Below the pieces are notes generated by a model. It made no database searches. It saw nothing but the letters and a program-made list of their open reading frames with translations, and was not told the DNA's origin. Below, one piece after another: positions 17,509 to 24,228 of a stretch of 64,000 bases of DNA. Made by a program: the position numbers and the translations under genes. The stretch's first letter is position 1, and every line of letters starts with the position of its first letter. Source of the stretch: Fibrobacter sp. UBA7003 (GTDB lineage: Bacteria > Fibrobacterota > Fibrobacteria > Fibrobacterales > Fibrobacteraceae). The stretch is from assembly GCA_002449765.1 (NCBI GenBank), contig DJXN01000010.1, positions 62,001 to 126,000 on the forward strand, given 5' to 3'.

Positions 17509-18458
17509 TATAATGCGGCCAGAATCGCCGGGATTAATGTCTTTGCATCCTCCATTTTTTCAAACGCAAAACACGCCTTGCCTAAATCCTTAAGCGACGC
17601 ACCAATATGATACAGTTCCTTATTGTCGATAATCAAGAATCGGTCGTGCATCTTTGGGGTGTAGTCCATAACTGCAGTCGGGTATTGCGCGTTGAACAGT
17701 TCGACATCAATTTTTTGCAATTCTGCTTTTGGGTGCGTGAAAATTTTTACAGCAACATTCTTCTTTTTTACTGCAAGCCTTTCCAAAACAGACAAGTCAA
17801 CATAACCATCAATAATGACAATTTCTTTTGTTGCAGTCTTTATGATGTCTTGAAAAAAGGCGTAAGCATCAAAGATTTGCCCCTTGAAAAACACCCCTTC
17901 CTTCGCCCTTTGGGGCGAGGCGTCCAACTGGTTGAAGATTTTCGAGAAATTTTCGTCAATCTTTTCAAATTTGATGTCGTGTTCAACAAATCTTGCGTTA
18001 AACCTGTTTTCTACGGCATCAAGGCGGTTTGCGATGGCGATGTTGCCGCGCAGGTAATGTCGCATCTGCACGAAAGCGTTCATGATTTCAATGCTGACCT
18101 TGATCGCCCTTTCGCTGCGAAGCACAGCCGAAAGCATGGCGACACCCTGTTCTGTAAAGGCAAAAGGGGCATAACGCAACCCTTTTTGGTCAGATTTGGA
18201 GGTCACAAATTGTGACCTCCAATCTGCAAATTCGTCACCATCAAGTTCAAAACAGAAAGATTCTGGAAACCTTTCAATGTTTCGCTTTACAGATTGCTTT
18301 AACACTTTCGTGTCTATTTCATACAATTCGGCGATATCTCTATCAATAATCACCTGCACATCGCGAATTACCACGATTTTGCTTGCGATTTGCGCATTCG
18401 ACAATTTGGAGGTCACAAATTGTGACCTTAAAACTTTCCCAGAATGGACTTTTTCCAT
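17508..18458 (-). CDS. ORF6N-domain protein with C-terminal PLD-like domain
   Basis: The 316-aa protein has an ORF6N (KilA-N related) DNA-binding-like domain from about residue 25 to 120, with VQVIIDRDIAELYEIDTKVL, FTEQGVAMLSAVLRS and VSIEIMNAF. After a coiled-coil region there is a C-terminal domain with EIVIIDGYVDLSVLERLA and HDRFLIIDNKELYHIGASLK, whose HxRxxxxD resembles the HxKxxxxD motif of phospholipase D-fold phosphodiesterases. The peptide RSQFVTSK occurs twice, at residues 11-18 and 81-88, encoded by palindromic DNA. AGGGGG precedes the ATG by six bases. Such genes are common in mobile or phage-derived DNA; function unknown. Confidence 0.85.
   Translation of the reverse strand: MEKVHSGKVLRSQFVTSKLSNAQIASKIVVIRDVQVIIDRDIAELYEIDTKVLKQSVKRNIERFPESFCFELDGDEFADWRSQFVTSKSDQKGLRYAPFAFTEQGVAMLSAVLRSERAIKVSIEIMNAFVQMRHYLRGNIAIANRLDAVENRFNARFVEHDIKFEKIDENFSKIFNQLDASPQRAKEGVFFKGQIFDAYAFFQDIIKTATKEIVIIDGYVDLSVLERLAVKKKNVAVKIFTHPKAELQKIDVELFNAQYPTAVMDYTPKMHDRFLIIDNKELYHIGASLKDLGKACFAFEKMEDAKTLIPAILAAL
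18196..18222. repeat. 27-bp perfect palindrome inside ORF6N gene
   Basis: A perfect inverted repeat with 13-base arms (TTGGAGGTCACAA and its complement) and a single central base. In the gene it encodes the second RSQFVTS peptide. Two relatives lie at 18410-18428 and 25627-25651. Confidence 0.85.
18410..18428. repeat. 19-bp palindrome at 5' end of ORF6N gene
   Basis: AGGTCACAA-A-TTGTGACCT is perfect over 19 bases and shares the left flank TTGG with the copy at 18196. It encodes the first RSQFVTS peptide, at residues 11-17. Confidence 0.85.
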
Positions 18459-18461
18459 GTT

Positions 18462-18635
18462 TTACCCCCTTGGATAACGAAGTTTTGTTCCGCATTTCGG
18501 GCACCGCAAAACCATTTCCTTGAGCCGTCTGATTTCAGCGTCCTTTTCTTCCAGGGTCTTGGCGAAATCCCCTATGCCGTTATTATTGCTGGGGTTTGGA
18601 CTCCCGTTAAATTTTCCGAAAATTTCTTCGAACAT
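18462..18635 (-). CDS. 57-aa protein with a single CPKCG zinc knuckle
   Basis: A small gene of 57 codons plus stop on the minus strand. AAGGAG five bases before the ATG is a near-perfect ribosome binding site. The product starts MFEEIFGKFNGSPNP, has a charged helical middle (TLEEKDAEIRRLKEMV) and ends with CPKCGTKLRYPRG, half of a zinc ribbon, which would need dimerisation to bind zinc with four cysteines. Its stop is 3 bases from the ORF6N start, so the two are almost certainly translated together. No family is recognised; a regulator or partner of the ORF6N protein is possible. Confidence 0.75.
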   Translation of the reverse strand: MFEEIFGKFNGSPNPSNNNGIGDFAKTLEEKDAEIRRLKEMVLRCPKCGTKLRYPRG

Positions 18636-18750
18636 AAAAACTCCTTGTTGAAGTAAGCCCTCAACATGTTAGCAGGAATGCGCCTGCGAATACAGAACGC
18701 ATTACGCCTTTGTTTATTTTTGAATGTTTGGGATGATCGTGCGATGTTGT

Positions 18751-18930
18751 TGGCGGGGGTATTCCCCGGCGTTACTTGCCACCCCCGAAGGGGTGAACTC
18801 GAGCAGGTCGTGTTCCTGCCAGCTATCCAACAGCATCAACAAGAAGGTTGATGGGCCCCACCGCGGATGCACGTACGGACCGAAAGGTCTATGCCGACTG
18901 TCGCAGGGATTGTCGAATTACGAAAACAAT
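18751..18930. ncRNA. Hairpin-dense gene-free segment, candidate structured RNA
   Basis: This lies in the 589-base gene-free stretch 18636-19224. An 11-bp stem (GATGTTGTTGG with CCAACAGCATC) encloses at least three hairpins, including one with CACCCC/GGGGTG arms and one with GCAGG/CCTGC arms. It is followed by CATCAAC-AAGAAG-GTTGATG and GGACC-GAAA-GGTCT. CATC of the closing stem is also used by the next hairpin, so the two pairings compete. Either strand could be transcribed: plus gives a GAAA tetraloop, minus gives TTCG and leads into the small zinc-knuckle gene. No known RNA family was recognised. Confidence 0.45.
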
Positions 18931-19021
18931 ATACATAAACAATGTGGCATTGTCAAGCAATATAAATTTTGGCACTTCAGAAAACAAAAAAGCGACCTGC
19001 AAATTGCGAGCAGCTGTATTT

Positions 19022-19216
19022 CTATAAACAGAAATGTAAGGAAAGGGCGTTCCCCTCCTTGGTGGCCATGCGCACTAAACAACAAGTTGTTAAGTGCTGT
19101 CCGCCCACTGACGTGGGTCGGGCTATATTTTAGCGGCAACCGTCATCGCTTTGCTCGCCGCTAGCCTGCTAAAACGGTGCCTCAGCACCGCCCCAAGGGG
19201 TCATGCTTCGCAGGCT
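19022..19216. ncRNA. Array of perfect hairpins, candidate structured RNA or recombination site
   Basis: Consecutive inverted repeats include GCACTAAACAAC/GTTGTTAAGTGC-like arms at 19072-19097, CCCAC/GTGGG at 19104-19117 and TAGCGGC/GCCGCTA at 19131-19163. AGCCTGC/GCAGGCT at 19163-19216 encloses GGTGC-CTCA-GCACC and CCCC-AA-GGGG, a three-way junction. The array follows the stop of the minus-strand lipoprotein gene, so it may be the 3' end of that transcript. No ORF is convincing here. Confidence 0.4.
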
Positions 19217-19224
19217 CGCTATCC

Positions 19225-19665
19225 CTAACGCTTAGTCGCGGCAAAGCATCCTTCGCCTGTGATGGCTATGAAAATGTCGTTCCCGAGCATTAGGGTGTCG
19301 CCGGAAGTTATTTCGTAGATTTTCCAGACCTCGTTGCCGTTAAAACGGTCGTCGTGACAACGCTTGTAAGGCGGCGTTGTCTCGCGGCATTCCGTGTAAG
19401 TATAGTCCAGGCGTGTATCGAAACACCTTTCGAACTCAGAAATCCGATAACAGACCCGCAGCGGATCGTCCTTGTTTTGCAGGACCTTTACACGAAAGTC
19501 AACATGCGTTTCTTCAGAAAGATTCGTCCGGTTTAGGCAATGGATTTTTGCGACACTGTTAAAGTTCGAAGAAGCTAGTTCATCGACGCGTTCTTTACCA
19601 CCTTGCGTAGAAACGCAGGCGCAAATGAGCAGGGCAAGCGCAAAGACGACGATAAATTTTCTCAT
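19225..19665 (-). CDS. Small Cys-containing hypothetical lipoprotein
   Basis: The 146-aa product has a lipoprotein signal with lipobox LLICAC and a mature part with several cysteines (RVCYRISEFERCFD, YTECRETTPPYKRCHDD, EGCFAATK), suggesting disulfides in the periplasm or outside. I do not recognise a family. Its start overlaps the end of the next upstream minus-strand gene (ATGAG) by 4 bases, so it is the last gene of a three-gene unit of secreted or coiled-coil proteins. Confidence 0.7.
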   Translation of the reverse strand: MRKFIVVFALALLICACVSTQGGKERVDELASSNFNSVAKIHCLNRTNLSEETHVDFRVKVLQNKDDPLRVCYRISEFERCFDTRLDYTYTECRETTPPYKRCHDDRFNGNEVWKIYEITSGDTLMLGNDIFIAITGEGCFAATKR

Positions 19666-20288
19666 TTACCCATCCGTTTTCCGTACACGCTCCTCGGTCG
19701 TTCCCATTGGTCCCATCCGTAGCCGGGTTTCAGCTGTATCCAGTCGTATGTGTCGCGATACCTTATCTGGTTTTCGTATTTCTTATCGAACCTGTCAAGG
19801 ACTTCCCTCGTATTCGATAGGGTCTGCCTGATGGGTGCACCATCCTCGTAATAGATGGCCTGGTTCTCCATAGGTTTGAACCAGTATTCGCCAATTACGT
19901 CGAACCCACCATTGACGGTAGCCAGTATGTCGGGGCAATTCTCACGGTACACGTCGTTGGTCAGAAAATTGCCGCCCATATCGGGAAAAGACCAGTCGTA
20001 TGCACAGTACAACCCGATAATCTTCCCGTTCTCTTCCATGGCTTGGGCGAGTGCCAGATGAAGAATAAGAATATCATCACAGAAGCCATCCTTATTAGGC
20101 GGGAAATTAATTTGCCCAGCATAATGGCATACCAGCCTGTTGCCCAAGTCGATGAGTTCGCCCGGATGGTTCCAAGCCGTAGATTGCATGGAATTGGTGC
20201 GGGCAAAACGCCATGTTCCTGAAGGCTTATCGGCAAAGGCAAACATAACAAAGAAAAGCAAGACAACAAGGAGCTTACTCATTGGCAT
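19662..20288 (-). CDS. Secreted hypothetical protein
   Basis: The product is 208 aa from 20288, or 206 aa from the alternative ATG at 20282. A signal peptide (SKLLVVLLFFVMFAFA) is followed by a Trp/Tyr-rich mature part including WNHPGELIDLGNRLVCHYAG, FCDDILILHLALAQ and GLYCAYDWSFPDMGG. No family is recognised. It overlaps the upstream coiled-coil gene by 8-14 bases and the downstream lipoprotein gene by 4, indicating one operon. Confidence 0.7.
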   Translation of the reverse strand: MPMSKLLVVLLFFVMFAFADKPSGTWRFARTNSMQSTAWNHPGELIDLGNRLVCHYAGQINFPPNKDGFCDDILILHLALAQAMEENGKIIGLYCAYDWSFPDMGGNFLTNDVYRENCPDILATVNGGFDVIGEYWFKPMENQAIYYEDGAPIRQTLSNTREVLDRFDKKYENQIRYRDTYDWIQLKPGYGWDQWERPRSVYGKRMGK

Positions 20289-20718
20289 CTATAGAATTAA
20301 TTTTTGAACAAAAAAACTCTTCTATTTCTTCCGCCAATTTTTCAAACCCCGTCACATCATTCTTTCCGCCATCCTTTATCAATTCTACATCCTCTTTTGT
20401 ACGATATATTCTAACTGTAATTTGCGCAACATCTCTATTTCCATACTTCAAAACCAAATTAAATTCTTTTCCAATAAATTCACGAGGTTCATTTTCAATT
20501 TTTTTAAGATGATATTTTTTATAATTCACCTCATTACAAGCTGCTACAAAATCTCTTTCAATTTTTCCAAACATTCTAAGCAATTTATTTTGTTTGTCAT
20601 CATATTCTTTTCTCTTTACCTCGCTTTCATCCTTAGCGTTTTGATTTTTTTCTTCTTCGGCAAGATTTCTTTCTTCCTCGCATCTTTTTGCAACAGCAAG
20701 TGCTTCCTTGAATTTCAT
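20275..20718 (-). CDS. Hypothetical protein with N-terminal coiled coil
   Basis: A 147-aa cytoplasmic-type protein. Residues about 5-60 are highly charged and helical (KRCEEERNLAEEEKNQNAK and onwards), consistent with a coiled coil. The C-terminal half contains a possible alpha/beta domain (FNLVLKYGNRDVAQITVRIY). The ATG at 20718 has GAGGG seven bases upstream and is preferred to 20760. Codon use is much more AT-rich than in the core genes, suggesting acquired DNA. Family unknown. Confidence 0.65.
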   Translation of the reverse strand: MKFKEALAVAKRCEEERNLAEEEKNQNAKDESEVKRKEYDDKQNKLLRMFGKIERDFVAACNEVNYKKYHLKKIENEPREFIGKEFNLVLKYGNRDVAQITVRIYRTKEDVELIKDGGKNDVTGFEKLAEEIEEFFCSKINSIDANE

Positions 20719-20801
20719 TTTTTTACCCTCGTTAAAGAACATTTTTGATGAGACAGACATTTAAAACCAATCATTTCGAACATCTTTTTCGATGTTTTTG
20801 A

Positions 20802-21776
20802 TTAGTATTCATCGTATTCGACTTCACATATTGATTTAAGATTAGGCGAGATGTCCTTGCAGTCTTCGGAAATATTACATATGCAATTTTCCGTGCTAAT
20901 ACATCTTATAATCCAATGGCAGGTTGTTCCAAGAACATCTTCTTTTGCGTCCATTTCGAGTTTCCAGTCAATGCCTCCTAGTTCTGTACCTTCCTGGAAT
21001 TCAAAATATTCGGATTTGGGCATTTTAAAGCCAATTACATTCCAAGTTGGATAATCATTGCATCCGTTTTTACATGCCGTTTTATACGCTTCTGCTTTTT
21101 TCTTATACACTTTCATCGCAGGAATGATTTCCTTCATCGCCTTTTTCAAAGCAACTTTCTGTGCATTCCCTGATTGATTGACAAGTTCTTTTTTTCGAGT
21201 CGAAGTTTGCTTCGATGCCGTTTCTATTTGAGAATTTGCAGGAGCAACAACTTCACTGGTTTGAGAAGTATTTGCATTACTTTCATCATCTGCGCTATCA
21301 GATTCATTAAACTTCGCCACAAGAACTAATAGAATAAGAACAAGAATTACAAATCCAGCCTTTCTCGCCCTAAACCAGAAAAAAGGAGCACCGGCTATAA
21401 AACCTATTATGAAAGCAACACCTATAAGATGAAACACTCCAGCAAAAAGAAAGAACAAGAGTACGGCAGCCACGGCAGACAACGCTGCAATATTCCGTTC
21501 CTTTTTCCCTTCTGGAGTCGCATCATAGGCAGCTCGAGCTTCTTTTGCAGCCTGATTTTTCGCCCTTTTGGCCATTTTTTTAGCCTGATCTTTAGCTTTC
21601 CATTCAGCTTCTTTTGCTTCTCGTTTTGCAGTACAACGAGGGCAATATTCTCCTCCCAATACTCCGGTCGTCCATCCTTCAGGAATTCCCGTACCCTCAG
21701 GCACTCTTCCCATTGCACTTTTACATTCATCGCATCGGTAAACATCATATCCATTTTTATTGAAATCCACAAGCAT
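20802..21776 (-). CDS. Membrane protein with N-terminal zinc ribbon
   Basis: A 324-aa protein. CDEC (residues 15-18) and CPRC (about 45-48) could form a four-Cys zinc ribbon. A very basic Ala/Lys-rich helix follows (KKMAKRAKNQAAKEARAAYD), then two or three transmembrane segments at about residues 95-160 (LSAVAAVLLFFLFAGVFHLI and on). The hydrophilic C-terminal domain has a Cys-rich end (CHWIIRCISTENCICNISED) and resembles minor pilin-like domains only loosely. AAGGAG five bases before the ATG fixes the start. The promoter region shares a 47-base box with the gene upstream. Function unknown. Confidence 0.7.
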   Translation of the reverse strand: MLVDFNKNGYDVYRCDECKSAMGRVPEGTGIPEGWTTGVLGGEYCPRCTAKREAKEAEWKAKDQAKKMAKRAKNQAAKEARAAYDATPEGKKERNIAALSAVAAVLLFFLFAGVFHLIGVAFIIGFIAGAPFFWFRARKAGFVILVLILLVLVAKFNESDSADDESNANTSQTSEVVAPANSQIETASKQTSTRKKELVNQSGNAQKVALKKAMKEIIPAMKVYKKKAEAYKTACKNGCNDYPTWNVIGFKMPKSEYFEFQEGTELGGIDWKLEMDAKEDVLGTTCHWIIRCISTENCICNISEDCKDISPNLKSICEVEYDEY

Positions 21777-21800
21777 AAATGCTCCTTGGTTTAAGGTTAG

Positions 21801-21847
21801 ATTATACCCGCAATATTATTGTGCACCATGCCGTGCGGACTGCGACA
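21801..21847 (-). promoter_or_regulatory. Duplicated promoter box, copy 1
   Basis: Read on the minus strand this contains CCGCACGGCATGGTG and ends in TATAAT, 24 bases before the ATG of the zinc-ribbon membrane protein gene. It is about 70% identical to 22131-22177. TATAAT is a good -10, but nothing resembling TTGACA lies 17 bases upstream, so an activator or other factor may bind the conserved part. Confidence 0.5.
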
Positions 21848-21937
21848 AAGTGTATCTTTAAAGATTATAAAAGAGCTATCAAATTTTCGACCTCAAAAAG
21901 ATTACCAACAAAGACACAAATAGTAGCGAGCTTTCAT

Positions 21938-22117
21938 TTAAGATTGCTGTAAATTAAGTTCTTTTCGTATTTCATTAATGGCATTGAGAGCTCCCTCTAT
22001 ATCAGGGGATTGTGTTTCCAAAGTTCGACCTTCAAAATCGCCACTATATGAAGTTTTTTGAAAGCAAATCACAGCTTTTAAAACTTTTTCAATTTTGTTT
22101 AAAGAATCGTCAATCAT
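21938..22117 (-). CDS. 59-aa hypothetical protein
   Basis: The ATG at 22117 has AAGGA eight bases upstream and follows the second promoter box directly, so I prefer it to the longer reading from 22198. The product is mostly helical, opens MIDDSLNKIEKVLKAVICFQ and ends IRKELNLQQS. No family is recognised. It may be the first gene of a short unit with the zinc-ribbon membrane protein, although the latter has its own promoter box. Confidence 0.5.
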   Translation of the reverse strand: MIDDSLNKIEKVLKAVICFQKTSYSGDFEGRTLETQSPDIEGALNAINEIRKELNLQQS

Positions 22118-22130
22118 TAGCAACATCCTT

Positions 22131-22177
22131 ACTATATCCCACACTCTATTGCACACCATATCGTGCGGGTCTCGACA
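22131..22177 (-). promoter_or_regulatory. Duplicated promoter box, copy 2
   Basis: Shares CCGCACG, ATGGTG, CAATA and a TATA-like -10 (TATAGT on the minus strand) with 21801-21847, and lies just upstream of the 59-aa gene. Conservation of a full box before two neighbouring genes suggests common control. Confidence 0.5.
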
Positions 22178-22207
22178 TGATGCGTTTTGCATATGCAAAA
22201 AGTCTTA

Positions 22208-22530
22208 GTCAGGTTCTGTTAAAAACCAGGAGTTCCGCCCCTGCTCAGCAAGGAACTTCGCCAAATTTTGTATGGATACAAAAAAAGGCGCAGATCGTTG
22301 CGTTTACCTGTACGGGGCTCTAGACATGCCTCAATGCGATAAACGCAAACGACCCACGCCCCAAACGGGCTGTTGCCCTTGGTCATACGACCAAAGACCG
22401 GTTGAAAAGCCGGTCACGACAAACCGAGATACACCGCAAAACGGCATACCTGCGTGAGCGTTCGCCTTGTCCTCGCATTGGGAAATTGTCTAGATTTCGT
22501 ACAGAGGGCAAGAGCTAAACTCTCTATTTC
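22208..22530 (-). ncRNA. ~310-nt structured RNA-like element, copy A
   Basis: On the minus strand this shares order, length and many exact blocks with 53950-54258: AGAGTTT...GCTCTTG, GAGGACAAGGCGAACGCTCA, GGGGCGTGGGTCGTTTGC, CCATACAAAAT and a final GGCGGAACTCC. The long arm pairs GTTTGCGTTTATC with GGTAAACGCAAC; in copy B the same arm reads GCATTTA/TAAATGC, a compensatory change. Variable hairpins in between (GACCGG/CCGGTC, TTGGTC/GACCAA, GGGC/GCCC) keep their pairing with different bases. No ORF is conserved between the copies, so an RNA function is the best reading. The family is unknown to me. Confidence 0.65.
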
Positions 22531-22650
22531 ACACTAAAAATAACATAAAATAGTCTAAAAAGCGCACGAAAGTGCAGAAAAATTCTTTTTTTTTCGGAAA
22601 AAAGGCGTTTTTTCTCAAATGTGTATTCCATAATCGGCTCTTCCTTGTAG

Positions 22651-22712
22651 TTTGGACGTACCCTGTCATAGTATTGTTTTTTGCACGGGAAATGTAAAAG
22701 GCTACGTCCAAA
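22651..22712. repeat. Inverted repeat with 10-bp arms
   Basis: TTTGGACGTA at 22651-22660 and TACGTCCAAA at 22703-22712 are perfect complements 42 bases apart, in gene-free DNA between the RNA-like element and the ATPase promoter. The two short ORFs nearby look spurious. Nothing else in 22531-22925 is interpretable. Confidence 0.5.
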
Positions 22713-22925
22713 GCGTTATAGACATCTTTTACAATTTTCGATGGGGAAACGGAAATCTTAAAATTTGACGTTTTTTCGTCATTTTCGGTCGTTTAGCCAC
22801 TAGCGATGACTTTAGCCCGTGCATACCGATGAAAACGGTTTTTTGATTACGGAAATTATCGACTTTCTGAAAACAGGTGCCGGCAAACTTTTGGGCTAGC
22901 GTATAAGGCTTCACAACGCGTAAAA

Positions 22926-22953
22926 GCATAGTGAGTCATAGCAAATAAGTATT
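22926..22953. repeat. 28-bp direct repeat, left copy
   Basis: The 28 bases from GCATAGTGAGTCATAG to AAGTATT are identical to 26580-26607, and similarity extends on both sides (GCG-AAAA before, AATAGCT...ATTATTTAT after). The copies bracket the ATPase/SEC-C and 51-aa/GNAT genes. Confidence 0.85.
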
Positions 22954-23016
22954 AATAGCTTATGCAATTATTTATTTTCGGTGAAATAAACGTATATTTA
23001 AGCCAAACGCCTGGTA

Positions 23017-23067
23017 CACAACCTTGTGGACCACAACTTTGTGTACTTTTTGGTGCACAATCTTGTG
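23017..23067 (+). promoter_or_regulatory. Three CACAA-N2-TTGTG operators in the ATPase promoter
   Basis: CACAACCTTGTG (23017-23028), CACAACTTTGTG (23032-23043) and CACAATCTTGTG (23056-23067) are three near-identical inverted repeats. The third is embedded in a longer palindrome (GGTGCACAA...TTGTGTACC) and overlaps the -35 TTGTGT at 23063, which is 17 bases from the -10 TATATT at 23086. A repressor dimer bound here would block the promoter. No HTH regulator is encoded next to the operon. Confidence 0.75.
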
Positions 23068-23107
23068 TACCGATGAAAAATAATGTATATTATAGGCGGA
23101 GGTTCCC

Positions 23108-24226
23108 ATGAACGACGCTTTTATATATGGTTATGCGGTTGAGGGCGAAAACTTTACGGATCGCGAAGCTGAGACCAAAAGGCTCAAGGCGAATTTTGAG
23201 CATGGGGTAAATACCTTGCTTATCTCTAATCGCCGTATCGGCAAGACATCTCTGGTTCGCCATGTCGGCCGCTTGGTGAATCCAAAAAAGGCCTCAGTCG
23301 TCTATTTGGACATTTTTGACTGTCGCAGCGAATACGATTTCTACAATAAACTTGCGACCGCAGTCTTGCAGCAGACTTCGTCAAAGATTGATTCTATCCT
23401 GCAAAATGCGAAGAATTTTTTGAGCCGGGTTTCGCCTAAAATCAGTATGGGGCCGGATCCGACGTCTGAATTTTCGCTTTCGCTGGGTATCACTCCGAAG
23501 GAAAACGCTCCCGAGCAAATTTTGGAATTGGCCGAAAATATTGCGAAAAAGCAAAAGAAGCGCATCGTTGTTTGCATCGACGAGTTTCAGCAGATAGGCG
23601 AGTTTCCGGATTCGCTCTCTGTCCAGAAACGGCTTCGCGGTGCATGGCAGTTGCAGCAGAATGTATCGTACTGCCTGTTTGGTAGCAAAAAGCACCTGCT
23701 CACAAACATCTTCCAGAACAAGAGCATGCCATTCTATCAGTTTGGCGACGCGATTTACCTGGGTGTCATTTCTACCGAAAATTGGGTTCCCTTTATCTGC
23801 GATAAGTTCAAGAAGCATGGACTTCGTATCGACAAGGAACAGGCTTCAAGAATTTGTGGCGATGTGGAAAATTATTCTTCTTACGTGCAACAGCTTGCCT
23901 GGCTGGTAATGCTGCACACGGAACGCGAAGTTACTTCTGAAATAATTGATACCGCCATGAATGAACTCATCGCCCAGAATGCGGCGCTCTTTATGCAGCA
24001 GACAGAGGGGCTTTCCAGTTACCAGATGAACATGCTTCGAGCGATAGCCGCAGGAATTCATAACGGTTTCCTGTCGCAGGAGGTGCTGGAGACCTATCGC
24101 CTCGGGACTAAATCGAATATTCCCCGAATAAAGAAGGCCCTGATAGACCGAGATATAGTGGAACAGCGTGAAACGGGTCTCTATATCAGCGACCCCATAT
24201 TCAACAAGTGGTTTAAAAGGTTTTAA
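23108..24226 (+). CDS. AAA/STAND-type ATPase with RxGKT P-loop (archaeal-ATPase-like)
   Basis: The 372-aa protein has a P-loop [11 protein letters not shown] at about residues 41-51 and Walker [15 protein letters not shown] at about 154-167. Sensor-like GSKKHLL follows, and a C-terminal winged-helix-like part ([25 protein letters not shown]...[11 protein letters not shown]). This is the architecture of the 'archaeal ATPase' family, often found in mobile DNA and related to STAND NTPases. GGAGG precedes the ATG by five bases. It lies 2 bases before the SEC-C gene and is controlled by three operators. Cellular role unknown; a stress- or phage-responsive switch is only a hypothesis. Confidence 0.85.
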   Translation: MNDAFIYGYAVEGENFTDREAETKRLKANFEHGVNTLLISNRRIGKTSLVRHVGRLVNPKKASVVYLDIFDCRSEYDFYNKLATAVLQQTSSKIDSILQNAKNFLSRVSPKISMGPDPTSEFSLSLGITPKENAPEQILELAENIAKKQKKRIVVCIDEFQQIGEFPDSLSVQKRLRGAWQLQQNVSYCLFGSKKHLLTNIFQNKSMPFYQFGDAIYLGVISTENWVPFICDKFKKHGLRIDKEQASRICGDVENYSSYVQQLAWLVMLHTEREVTSEIIDTAMNELIAQNAALFMQQTEGLSSYQMNMLRAIAAGIHNGFLSQEVLETYRLGTKSNIPRIKKALIDRDIVEQRETGLYISDPIFNKWFKRF

Positions 24227-24228
24227 AA

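Noticed and set aside
18410..18428. CRP/FNR-type binding site
   Set aside because: The half-sites are in the reverse order (TCACA first, TGTGA second) with a 3-base centre, unlike the TGTGA-N6-TCACA site.
18747..19225. ORF-less group II intron starting with GTGCG
   Set aside because: No domain V-like hairpin and no reverse transcriptase; the 5' resemblance alone is too short.
22529..22929. Two 60-66-aa minus-strand open frames
   Set aside because: No ribosome binding site and no recognisable composition; one overlaps the inverted repeat.
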